From NCBI RefSeq assembly GCF_006517175.1, contig NZ_CP041186.1, positions 1,329,001-1,393,000 of the forward strand: 64,000 bases of DNA, written 5' to 3'. Every line of letters starts with the position of its first letter. The stretch's first letter is position 1. The translations under genes and the position numbers were made by a program. The notes beneath the pieces were generated by a model. That model worked only from the letters and a program-made list of their open reading frames with translations. It did not search any database and was not told the origin of the DNA. Of the stretch, positions 28,560-35,608 are shown piece by piece. The DNA comes from Persicimonas caeni. GTDB lineage: Bacteria > Myxococcota_A > Bradymonadia > Bradymonadales > Bradymonadaceae.

Positions 28560-29167
28560 TGGCGAATCCCAAACAATCGCTCTCGGCCAAAATGAGCGAC
28601 GCGTATTCGGACCTGACCGACCGCGAGCAAAAGCTTGTCATCGCCATGGCGATCATCTTGCCGTTGGTGGTCCTGGCGCTCATCGTGGGCATCTTCTCGC
28701 GCTCGCTCGGCGATATCGAGTCGCAGACGCAGGCCTACGAGAACGCCCTCGAGCTGGTCGCAGCCGGTGGGCCGAGCTACCTCGAAAAGAAGAACGCCGG
28801 CGAAGGCAGCGGCGGGCTGGCCGACCAGTTCACCGAAGAGATCCTGACCAACAACGAGGTCAAGCTGACGAGCTTCATCGCCTCGAAGGCCTCGGCCGCC
28901 GGGGTCAAGGTCAGCAGCTACGACTCCGAGGAGATCCCCATCGGCTCGGGCGACAAGTCCGGCCCGATCATCGTCGAGAAGCGCGTCAAGGTCGACATCC
29001 GCGACGCCCAGCACGACGAGCTGTTGAAATTCCTCGAGGAGATCGAGACCAGCGGCGAGCCGGTGGTCATCAAGCGCATCGACATGCGCGGCAAGCACCG
29101 CAGCCCCGGCGAAGTGCGGGCGCGCGTGGAAGTTTCGACGTTCATCAAACGTGAGCAAAAGAGCTGA
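28559..29167 (+). CDS. gspM: Type II secretion protein GspM
   Basis: A 202-residue bitopic inner-membrane protein. ATG 28559 shares its A with the gspL stop. It has a short cytosolic start (YSDLTDREQKLVIAM), one membrane helix (about 25-45), a periplasmic coiled segment and a ferredoxin-like domain (VKVSSYDSEEIP; VVIKRIDMRGKHRS). The DREQKL element just before the helix is the usual mark of GspM. It partners GspL. Confidence 0.9.
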   Translation: MANPKQSLSAKMSDAYSDLTDREQKLVIAMAIILPLVVLALIVGIFSRSLGDIESQTQAYENALELVAAGGPSYLEKKNAGEGSGGLADQFTEEILTNNEVKLTSFIASKASAAGVKVSSYDSEEIPIGSGDKSGPIIVEKRVKVDIRDAQHDELLKFLEEIETSGEPVVIKRIDMRGKHRSPGEVRARVEVSTFIKREQKS

Positions 29168-29170
29168 TTC

Positions 29171-30277
29171 ATGGACCGTCCCCTTGTACGAATCACGGCC
29201 TACGTCGCCTTCGGAGTGGCCACCTTTCTGGTCGCCCTGGTGCTGACCTTCCCGGACCAGCGCCTCAAAGAGATCGCGACGGTGCAGCTCGAAAGCCAGC
29301 TCGGCGGCAAATACAACGTCGAGATCGAGGACCTCGATCTGTGGTGGCTCAGCGGCGTCGAGCTCGAAAACGTCACCCTCTCCGAGCGCGTGGCCGACAC
29401 GGCGAGCGACGACGACGCCCAGGGCGGAGGCCCCACCGACGACGCCAACGGCGGTCGCCCCTCGGGCAAATCCGACGACGGCGGCGGGCCGCCCAACAAG
29501 CAGCCCATGCGCATCACCGTGCCGAGCATCGCCGCCGGCTTCTCGCCGCTTGCCAGCATCGCCAACTTCGCCCCCACGGTCGATTTCCTGGTCGACCTTG
29601 GCGGCGGTGACATCAGCGGCAACTACGTGCACGGCGGCGACAAGCGCGAGGTCAACGTCGACATCGACGACATCGACCTGTCGAAGACCAAGATCATCGA
29701 CTCCTTTCTGGGTGTGCCCGTGCTGGGCACCCTGGGCGGCGAGATCAACCTCGAGCTCGACCCCAAGCGCCCGCTGTTGACCGGCGGCAAGATCACGCTG
29801 ACAGGCCGCCAGCTCATGGTCGACGAGGCCACCATCCACACCGACCAGCTCGGCCCGATGGCCTTCATCGACGTGCCCCCGACGAGCTTCGGCAGCCTCG
29901 ACGCCAACCTGGTCATCAACAAGCCCAAGGGAAGCCCCACCCCCACGGTCGACTTCAAGCGCTTCGAGTTCCACGAGGGACGCGACGTGCGCGGCCAGAT
30001 CTGGGGCGACCTCGAACTCGGCCGCAACATGGCCTCGAGCCGCGCCAAGCTCAAGATGCGCTTCCAGTTCGAGGACAAGTATATCCGCTCGAACGACCTC
30101 TCGAGCGTCCTTCAGATGAAGTGGTTCCGCGAGGGCAAAGCCAAAGAATGGTACGGCTTCGTCCTGTGGGGCCGCCTCGCCAAGCCGCGCTTCAAGGGCG
30201 CCCCGACCGCCGCCAGCGGCCCGCAGGCCGACGCGGGCAACAAGGGCGCGAAGAGCGCGCCGAAGGGCAAAAAGTAA
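29171..30277 (+). CDS. gspN: Type II secretion protein GspN
   Basis: A 368-residue protein with one N-terminal membrane helix (about 8-27) and a beta-rich periplasmic domain. The opening YVAFGVATFLVALVLTFP and the following LWWLSGVELENVTL are typical of deltaproteobacterial GspN, whose role is not well defined. It has an Asp/Gly-rich insertion (about 72-113). It closes the gsp operon, 3 bp after gspM; a repeat cluster follows. Confidence 0.85.
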   Translation: MDRPLVRITAYVAFGVATFLVALVLTFPDQRLKEIATVQLESQLGGKYNVEIEDLDLWWLSGVELENVTLSERVADTASDDDAQGGGPTDDANGGRPSGKSDDGGGPPNKQPMRITVPSIAAGFSPLASIANFAPTVDFLVDLGGGDISGNYVHGGDKREVNVDIDDIDLSKTKIIDSFLGVPVLGTLGGEINLELDPKRPLLTGGKITLTGRQLMVDEATIHTDQLGPMAFIDVPPTSFGSLDANLVINKPKGSPTPTVDFKRFEFHEGRDVRGQIWGDLELGRNMASSRAKLKMRFQFEDKYIRSNDLSSVLQMKWFREGKAKEWYGFVLWGRLAKPRFKGAPTAASGPQADAGNKGAKSAPKGKK

Positions 30278-30278
30278 T

Positions 30279-30378
30279 CCTCCTCTCCTCCCGCAGCGAA
30301 GCGAAGGGAAGGAGAGGACCGAGGAGAGGATTCCCTTTCCACAAGCGAAGCGCAGTGGAGAGGGACCAAGGGAGAGGG
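30279..30378 (+). repeat. Dispersed hairpin repeat, two units after gspN
   Basis: Two forward units of the same family as at 14727 and 22551 (GCAGCGAAGCGAAGGG, GGAGAGGACCGAGGAGAGG; then CAAGCGAAGCGCAGTGG, GAGAGGGACCAAGGGAGAGG). They start 2 bp after the gspN stop and may act as an mRNA 3'-end hairpin. Confidence 0.75.
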
Positions 30379-30442
30379 CCCCCACTTGTTTGACAACACG
30401 TCGCCTCCTACAATGTCCCTACCCCACACCCCAGGAGGCGAC

Positions 30443-30829
30443 GTGAACCCCACACCAAAGCGCCCAAACACCCAGCGACACTCCACCGCCCTGCTCTCCG
30501 CCCTCGGCCTCACCGCGCTGAGCGCCCCGGCGCTCGCCTGCGGCAACGCCATGGAGCTGGTCGCGCGCGGCCTCTTCCCCGACATGTTCTGGGGCTGGTT
30601 CGCCGCCTTCGCCATCACCATGTTCGTCTACTACTTCGACGACAAACGCGCCGAGCCGCTCAGCAAACGCAGCCGCGTGTACGTCGCCCTGGCCCTCTTC
30701 GCCCTGGCCACAGCGATCTTCGGCATCTACTACGGCGCCACCGTCGACCCGGACGACTGGCGCCTGTGGGACCTCGAGCGAAGCTCCTGGGTGACGCACT
30801 CCGAGGATCTTGGAGAGGTCACGTTCTAA
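30443..30829 (+). CDS. Small membrane protein with signal-like N-terminus
   Basis: A 128-residue protein. GTG 30443 is preferred over upstream in-frame starts because a perfect AGGAGG lies 5 nt before it. It has a hydrophobic signal-like segment ending SAPALACG (about 16-34), which could be a signal peptide or a first helix, then two membrane helices (about 51-67, MFWGWFAAFAITMFVYYF, and 82-101, VYVALALFALATAIFGIYYG). No family is recognised. Confidence 0.65.
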   Translation: MNPTPKRPNTQRHSTALLSALGLTALSAPALACGNAMELVARGLFPDMFWGWFAAFAITMFVYYFDDKRAEPLSKRSRVYVALALFALATAIFGIYYGATVDPDDWRLWDLERSSWVTHSEDLGEVTF

Positions 30830-30846
30830 AAGAGGCGCTCACCTTG

Positions 30847-30964
30847 CCCAAGACCCCCGCAGGCTTGTCCCGCGGGTGAATGAGCCTGTGTAGCTAGAAT
30901 AGGGCCGCCTTTACCCCAAGACCCCCGCGGGCTTGTCCCGCGGGTGAATGAGCCTGTGTAGCTA
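30847..30964 (-). repeat. Two direct copies of a 50-bp hairpin repeat
   Basis: 30847-30896 and 30915-30964 differ by one base. Each holds CCCGCGGG, a 5-nt loop and CCCGCGGG, and ends GAGCCTGTGTAGCTA. A third, inverted copy lies at 33140-33189 on the other side of the IS3 element. No gene is seen in the surrounding 30830-31318 segment. Confidence 0.8.
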
Positions 30965-31318
30965 ACCATGACGGTCGCCCCACCCACCATCCGCGCATCC
31001 TGAATCATCACCCTCTATCCGCGCCCAATCCGCCTATCATCACCCCATCCGAGCTCAGCGCCATCAACGCCATCAACGCCATCCCCGTCATCCGCGCCAT
31101 CCGCAAATCCCCCATCAGCGCCATCCCCCACGAGAAACCCACCACGCCCCGATCTGCAAGAAAGTACGCAACAAATCCACAAATCCCGCGATAACCATAA
31201 TAGGGGCCCCGAACGCGTCGTCTCACCCAGCGCCGCGTTCGAGAGTGGCCCCCATCGGATGCGCAACCGACGACGAAATCACCCCCCCGGCCTGGCCCAC
31301 GCCTCCAGCCGCGGTATG
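30965..31318. other. Gene-free segment with degenerate GCCATC repeats
   Basis: Between the hairpin repeats and the insertion sequence there is no credible gene. From about 31053 to 31130 GCGCCATC, ACGCCATC and CCGTCATC motifs recur in an irregular tandem. This looks like decayed repeat DNA. Confidence 0.5.
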
Positions 31319-31347
31319 TGTCAAGATAGTTGTCGCGTCTGAATTAT

Positions 31348-32397
31348 CTACGTCTCTTGTAAATTGAGCGGCGCAAGCCGCACCTCTTCGGGGCGCGTCC
31401 ATCCTCGCGGCCTTCGACTCCAGCGTGCGGGATTCTTTTGGCGCGCCTGTTCATAGAGCTTTTGGCGTCTTTGTAGCAGCTCGACGTCTTCGCCCGCGTG
31501 GCGCTGCTCGGGGGTCACCCAGCCGATCCCGCTGTGATAGTGCTCGGTGTTGTACCAGCGGACAAACGCCTCGACCCACTCAGACCATTCATGCACGCCG
31601 TCGAGCGGCTTTTTGGGGTAGCCAGGCCGGTATTTGAGCGTGCGAAAGCTCGATTCGCAGTGAGGGTTGTCGTTGGAGACGCCCGGGCGGCTAAACGAAG
31701 CGGCCACCTCCAGGCGCTCCAGCGTCGCCAGAAGCGTCGAGCCCTTCATCGCAGCCCCGTTGTCGGCGTGGATGCAAAGTCCGCTCGCCTCGACCTGTTC
31801 GGCGAGGATCGTCTTTTCAATGAGGCGGCTCGACAGCTCCATCGATTCTTGGTCTTCGACGCTAAAGCCGACGATCTTGCGGCTGAACAAGTCCATGATC
31901 CAGTAAAGGTAGACAAACCGGCCGCGTACCTGGGTGGGCAAGTATGTGATATCCCACACCCAGACCTGGCCGGGGCTGGCGGCCACTAATTCGGGCTTCG
32001 GCCTGGGCTTCGGCGGCCGGCTTGGCTGGCGGTGGGTCATCATCTTCTCTTCGCGCAACACGCGGTAAAATGTCGACTCGCTGGCGACATACTCGCCCCG
32101 GTCGGCCAGGCTGCATACGATCTGCCGGGGGCTCACATCACAGAATTCACGACCTGTGGCGATGGCGACCACCTGTGCTCGCTCCTCGTCGGTGAGCGCG
32201 TGCGCACACCGACTGTGGGGTCCCTGGCGAGCGTCCTCGGCCTGCGGGTCTTTTCGCCACCGCTGTATGGTGCGCTCGCTGATGCCCAGGGTCCGACAGG
32301 CCTGGGCCTGACGCGCGCCGTGGGAGACCGCCTCTGCGATCATGTCGAGGATGACTTGTCGCTCTTGCCGATCATGGGAGCGTCCTCGTCCCCCCAC
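31348..32397 (-). CDS. IS3-family transposase OrfB (DDE integrase catalytic part)
   Basis: A 349-residue frame with a helix-turn-helix-like start (ACRTLGISERTIQRWRKD), the HTH_21-type DVSPRQIVCSLADRGEYVAS segment and an rve catalytic core. The DDE triad is D149 (VWDITYL), D212 (HADNGAAMKG) and E248 (NPHCESSFRTLKYR), with D-35-E spacing typical of the family. It is probably translated mainly as an OrfAB fusion by -1 frameshifting; the listed start (a GTG at 32397) is only the first in-frame start codon. Confidence 0.9.
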   Translation of the reverse strand: MGGRGRSHDRQERQVILDMIAEAVSHGARQAQACRTLGISERTIQRWRKDPQAEDARQGPHSRCAHALTDEERAQVVAIATGREFCDVSPRQIVCSLADRGEYVASESTFYRVLREEKMMTHRQPSRPPKPRPKPELVAASPGQVWVWDITYLPTQVRGRFVYLYWIMDLFSRKIVGFSVEDQESMELSSRLIEKTILAEQVEASGLCIHADNGAAMKGSTLLATLERLEVAASFSRPGVSNDNPHCESSFRTLKYRPGYPKKPLDGVHEWSEWVEAFVRWYNTEHYHSGIGWVTPEQRHAGEDVELLQRRQKLYEQARQKNPARWSRRPRGWTRPEEVRLAPLNLQET

Positions 32398-32870
32398 AAC
32401 CGGCGCGCCTTTTTTGAGAGCACCAACAAGGCGGCCGTCTCGGCCAGCGCGGCCTCCTTTCGGCGAAGCTCGCTTTCGAGTTCGCGCTTGTCCCGTTGGG
32501 CCTGGCGCAGCTTCTGGGTGGCCTCCTTCTTGGCCCTGGTGCGTCCATCAAGCCCCTCGTACATCTGCGCTCTCCAGCGTCGAAGGTCGCTTGTATGCAC
32601 TCCTTCCTCGCGCAGGAAAGCGCCAAACTCCTTGCCCTCGAGCGCCTCGGCGGCCATCACAAGACGCAGCTTTTCGGCCGAAGAGCGTCTCTCGGGTGCC
32701 GACTCTGGCTTTGCCTCAGCACGCAAGGCACCATCGAGCGCCGCCTTTCTCCACCGCCAAAGCGTCGTCTTGCCCACGCCGCTCAGCTCGGCCAGGCTCT
32801 CCGGGCTGATCTTTTCGTCGAGCATCCGTCGAACAAGACGCTCTTTTAGCTCTTTAGGATATGGACTCAT
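32340..32870 (-). CDS. IS3-family transposase OrfA (DNA-binding part)
   Basis: A 176-residue frame started at ATG 32870 (MSPYPKELKERLVRRML). It has a helix-turn-helix (SLAELSGVGKTTLWRWRKAA), a second one (EFGAFLREEGVHTSDLRRWR) and a leucine-zipper-like coiled coil rich in Lys/Glu (about 115-160) that would mediate multimerisation. The last 58 nt overlap the OrfB frame. Confidence 0.85.
   Translation of the reverse strand: MSPYPKELKERLVRRMLDEKISPESLAELSGVGKTTLWRWRKAALDGALRAEAKPESAPERRSSAEKLRLVMAAEALEGKEFGAFLREEGVHTSDLRRWRAQMYEGLDGRTRAKKEATQKLRQAQRDKRELESELRRKEAALAETAALLVLSKKARRLWGDEDAPMIGKSDKSSST
32409..32415 (-). other. A6G programmed -1 frameshift site in the IS3 element
   Basis: On the coding strand the heptamer AAAAAAG is in the zero frame as A-AAA-AAG inside TCA AAA AAG of orfA. 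A slip of one base back enters the OrfB frame, which is open here. This is the standard IS3 arrangement. Confidence 0.75.
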
Positions 32871-33139
32871 CTCGGATCTCCTTGTTGCCCCTTCGTTCCA
32901 TGAAACTAACAATCGAAGAGGCGACAACTATCCTGACACCTGGGGGCCGAGCCCGCCCCACCCGGGCGGTCGAAGCGAGGCAGGCGGAGGCAGCGCCGAG
33001 GTACGTCTTGGATGGTCAATGGGCGGGGGTCCGCGGGACCCAGGGGGAGGGAGCCATTCTGCTACTCTGTTCATATCTGCAGATCGCGCGCGCGAAAAAT
33101 TCACGCGTTTGAGGGGGGATGTCGGGCGGCGGGACATTC

Positions 33140-33189
33140 TAGCTACTCAGGCTCGCTCACCGGCGGGACGAGCCCGCCGGGGTCGTGGG
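33140..33189 (+). repeat. Third, inverted copy of the 50-bp hairpin repeat
   Basis: This copy is about 86% identical to the reverse complement of the copies at 30847 and 30915. The stem is now CCGGCGGG / CCCGCCGG, where the others have CCCGCGGG / CCCGCGGG: one C-G pair has become a G-C pair, keeping the pairing. Confidence 0.8.
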
Positions 33190-33206
33190 CAACCGGCTGC
33201 CGGCGA

Positions 33207-33326
33207 CCGGCATCCGGCATCCGGCATCCGGCATCCGGCATCCGGCATCCGGCATCCGGCATCCGGCATCCGGCATCCGGCATCCGGCGACCGTGACCGT
33301 GACCGTGACCGTGACCGTGACCGTGA
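33207..33326. repeat. Two adjacent microsatellites, (CCGGCAT)11 and (CCGTGA)6
   Basis: Eleven perfect CCGGCAT heptamers (33207-33283), one variant unit, then six perfect CCGTGA hexamers (33291-33326), followed to about 33390 by mixed and decayed units of both. Neither a gene nor a promoter is evident; the array lies about 190 bp upstream of the ABC-F gene. Together with the hairpin copy it accounts for most of the gene-free 32939-33514 segment. Confidence 0.9.
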
Positions 33327-33448
33327 CCGGCATCTGTGTCCGTGACCGGCATCCGTGACCGTGACCGGCACCCGTGACCGTAACCGTAACCCCAAAAGGG
33401 AATTCCCCTCCCTCCCCACACGTCTTACACCGAATTCGATTGACCCTT

Positions 33449-33474
33449 GGCCCCCCGCGATGTAGTGGGGGGCC
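33449..33474 (+). terminator. Hairpin in the leader of the ABC-F gene, terminator or attenuator
   Basis: GGCCCCCC and GGGGGGCC pair around a 10-nt loop and are followed by TTCTTATAT. The hairpin ends about 40 bp before the ABC-F start. It could end transcription from upstream or act as an attenuator of the gene; resistance-type ABC-F genes are often controlled that way. Confidence 0.55.
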
Positions 33475-33514
33475 TTCTTATATCGGTGAGCAAAAAGTCT
33501 CGGAGAGTAGAACA

Positions 33515-35149
33515 GTGATCACGACATCGGACATCATGGTGAACTTCGGCGGCACGCCCCTCTTCGAGGGGGTCAACGTCAAGTTCGTGCCCGGCAACTG
33601 CTACGGGCTGATCGGCGCCAACGGCGCGGGCAAGTCGACCTTTTTGAAAGTCTTGAGCGGTGAGCTCGAGCCGTCGGCCGGCAGCGTGCATATCCCGGCG
33701 AACCTGCGCATGGCCAAGCTCGAGCAGGACCAGTTCAAGTTCGACGAGATGGTCGTGCTCGACACGGTGCTCTTCGGTCACCCGCGCCTGTTTGAAGTCC
33801 ACAAAGAGCGCGCCGAGCTGTACGCCAAGCCCGATTTCAGCGAGGAGGACGGCGCGCGCGCAGCCGAGCTCGAGGTCGAGTACGCCGACATGAACGGCTA
33901 CGAGGCCGAGTCCGAGGCGGCGAGCCTGCTCGACGGGCTGGGCGTGCCCTCCGAGCTGCACTACAAGACGATGGGCGAGCTCGAGGGCGGCCACAAGGTG
34001 CGCGTGCTCCTGGCCCAGGCGCTCTTCGGCCAGCCCGACATCCTGCTGCTCGACGAGCCGACGAACCACCTCGACGTGCACACGATCGCCTGGCTCGAGA
34101 ACTACATCTCGCGCCTGACCACGCTGGTCATCGTGGTCAGCCACGACCGCCACTTTTTGAACAACGTGTGCACCCACATCGCCGACATCGACTTCCGCAA
34201 GGTGCAGGTCTACGCCGGCAACTACGACTTCTGGATCCAGGCCAGCGAGCTCGCCTTGCGCCAGCGCCGCGACGCCCAGAAGAAGGCCAGCGACAAGGCC
34301 AAAGAGCTGCAGGCGTTCATCGAGCGCTTCTCCTCGAACGCCTCGAAGGCCAAGCAGGCCACCTCGCGCAAAAAGCTGCTCGCCGAGCTCACCCTCGACG
34401 ACCTGCCCGTGTCGACGCGCAAATACCCGCATATCGTCTTCAAGCCCGAGCGCGAGCCGGGCCGCGTGCTCCTCAACGTCGAGGGTCTCACCAAGACGAT
34501 CGACGGCGAGAAGATCCTCGACAATGTCAGCTTCTCGTTGCAGCCGGGCGAGCGCGTGGCGTTCGTCGGCCACGACGGCCGCGCCAAGACCGCGCTATTC
34601 GACATTTTAGCAGGCGTCAGCGAGCCCGACAGCGGCACGTTCGAGTGGGGCTCGACCATCACCCACGCCTACTTCCCCCGCGAGAACGAGCCCTTCTTCG
34701 ACGGCGTCGACCTCAACCTCATCGACTGGCTGCGCCAGTACACGATCAACAAGCACGAGGAGGACGTGCGCGGCTTCTTGGGCAAGATGCTGTTCACCGG
34801 CGAAGACACCCTCAAGCCGGTCAACGTCCTGTCGGGTGGCGAGCGCGTCCGCTGCATGCTCGCCCGCATGATGCAGGTCGGCGCCAACGCGCTCATCTTC
34901 GACGAGCCCACCAACCACCTCGACCTCGAGAGCATCACCGCGCTCAACCGCGCGATGGAGGCCGCCGAGGACCTGGTGATCTTGCTGTCGTCGCACGACC
35001 GCGAGCTGGTGAACACCGTCGCCAACCGCATCATCGAGATCGGCCCGCACGGGATGGTCGACCACCTGATGACCTTCGACGAGTACATCGAGAGTGACCG
35101 GGTGGCGCAGGAGCGCGTGGAGATTTATGGGGGCGTGGCGGCGCTTTGA
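33515..35149 (+). CDS. ABC-F family ATPase, YbiT-like
   Basis: A 544-residue soluble protein with two ABC domains and no membrane part. It starts at GTG 33515 with GGAG 9 nt upstream; the open frame extends upstream into repeat DNA. Domain 1: Walker A GANGAGKST (34-42), signature-like LEGGHKVR, Walker B LLLDEPTNHLD. The linker with charged coiled coil (QRRRDAQKKASDKAKELQ) is the P-site tRNA interaction motif. Domain 2: GHDGRAKT (352-359), LSGGERVR, LIFDEPTNHLD. In domain 2 the Walker A third Gly is Ala (A357), a departure from GxxGxGKT. ABC-F proteins act on stalled ribosomes; YbiT-type members are translation factors. Confidence 0.85.
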   Translation: MITTSDIMVNFGGTPLFEGVNVKFVPGNCYGLIGANGAGKSTFLKVLSGELEPSAGSVHIPANLRMAKLEQDQFKFDEMVVLDTVLFGHPRLFEVHKERAELYAKPDFSEEDGARAAELEVEYADMNGYEAESEAASLLDGLGVPSELHYKTMGELEGGHKVRVLLAQALFGQPDILLLDEPTNHLDVHTIAWLENYISRLTTLVIVVSHDRHFLNNVCTHIADIDFRKVQVYAGNYDFWIQASELALRQRRDAQKKASDKAKELQAFIERFSSNASKAKQATSRKKLLAELTLDDLPVSTRKYPHIVFKPEREPGRVLLNVEGLTKTIDGEKILDNVSFSLQPGERVAFVGHDGRAKTALFDILAGVSEPDSGTFEWGSTITHAYFPRENEPFFDGVDLNLIDWLRQYTINKHEEDVRGFLGKMLFTGEDTLKPVNVLSGGERVRCMLARMMQVGANALIFDEPTNHLDLESITALNRAMEAAEDLVILLSSHDRELVNTVANRIIEIGPHGMVDHLMTFDEYIESDRVAQERVEIYGGVAAL

Positions 35150-35160
35150 TTCGGTGCGGG

Positions 35161-35465
35161 GGGCCTCTCCCTCGATCCCTCTCCTTCCCTTCGCTTTGGG
35201 CGAGGATGGGTGGCCTCTCCCTCGATCCCTCTCCTTCCCTTCGCTTCGCTACGGGTGGAGAGGGGGGCCTCTCCTCGGTCCTCTCCTTCCCTCCACTTCG
35301 TTACGGGCGGAGAGGAAGACGTCGTTCTATCGGACTCTGTACAAGGTGCGTACTGGCAACATCTTCCTCCCCTGCGCGAAGCAAAGCGTAGCGTAGGGGA
35401 GGACCGAGGAGGGGACTCCTCCTCCGCGCAGCGAAGCGAAGTGGAGGAGGACCGAGGAGGAGGCC
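35161..35465. repeat. Largest cluster of the dispersed hairpin repeat
   Basis: About five or six units: three inverted ones (CTCTCCTTCCCTTCGCTTCG with GGGTGGAGAGG, from 35161) and, after a spacer with GTACAAGGTGCGTACTGG, two forward ones (GCGCAGCGAAGCGAAGTGG, GAGGACCGAGGAGGAGG). The spacer flanks GGAAGACGTCG and CATCTTCC echo the unit borders seen at 14721 and 14960. It fills most of the gap between the ABC-F gene and uvrA; the rest (35466-35608) shows nothing. Confidence 0.8.
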
Positions 35466-35608
35466 AAACAAAGCCCCAACACTGAACAAACGTCCCGGCA
35501 CTTGCCACCACTCCAATCCCCTGAAATACTGCCCCGCCCACGGCGGTTCATTTCGAGCATGATTGTCCGCCGCGCCGAAGTGTTTTCCCTGCAGTATCTC
35601 CGGTACAT

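Larger units (their letters stand above)
31319..32938 (-). mobile_element. Complete IS3-family insertion sequence
   Basis: About 1.62 kb, bounded by 18-bp terminal inverted repeats: TGTCAAGATAGTTGTCGC (31319-31336) and the reverse complement of GCGACAACTATCCTGACA (32921-32938), one mismatch. Ends are TG...CA as usual for IS3. Two overlapping frames encode OrfA and the DDE OrfB, with an A6G slippage site in the overlap. No target-site duplication is evident next to the ends (ATG on the left, CCT on the right), so the element may be old or the locus rearranged. It appears intact. Confidence 0.9.

Noticed and set aside
31316-32941. Target-site duplication of the IS3 element
   Set aside because: The 3-4 bases next to the two terminal repeats (ATG and CCT) do not match.
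35094-35541. Several short frames across the repeat cluster before uvrA
   Set aside because: They translate the repeats in all frames, contain no domain and have no consistent start.
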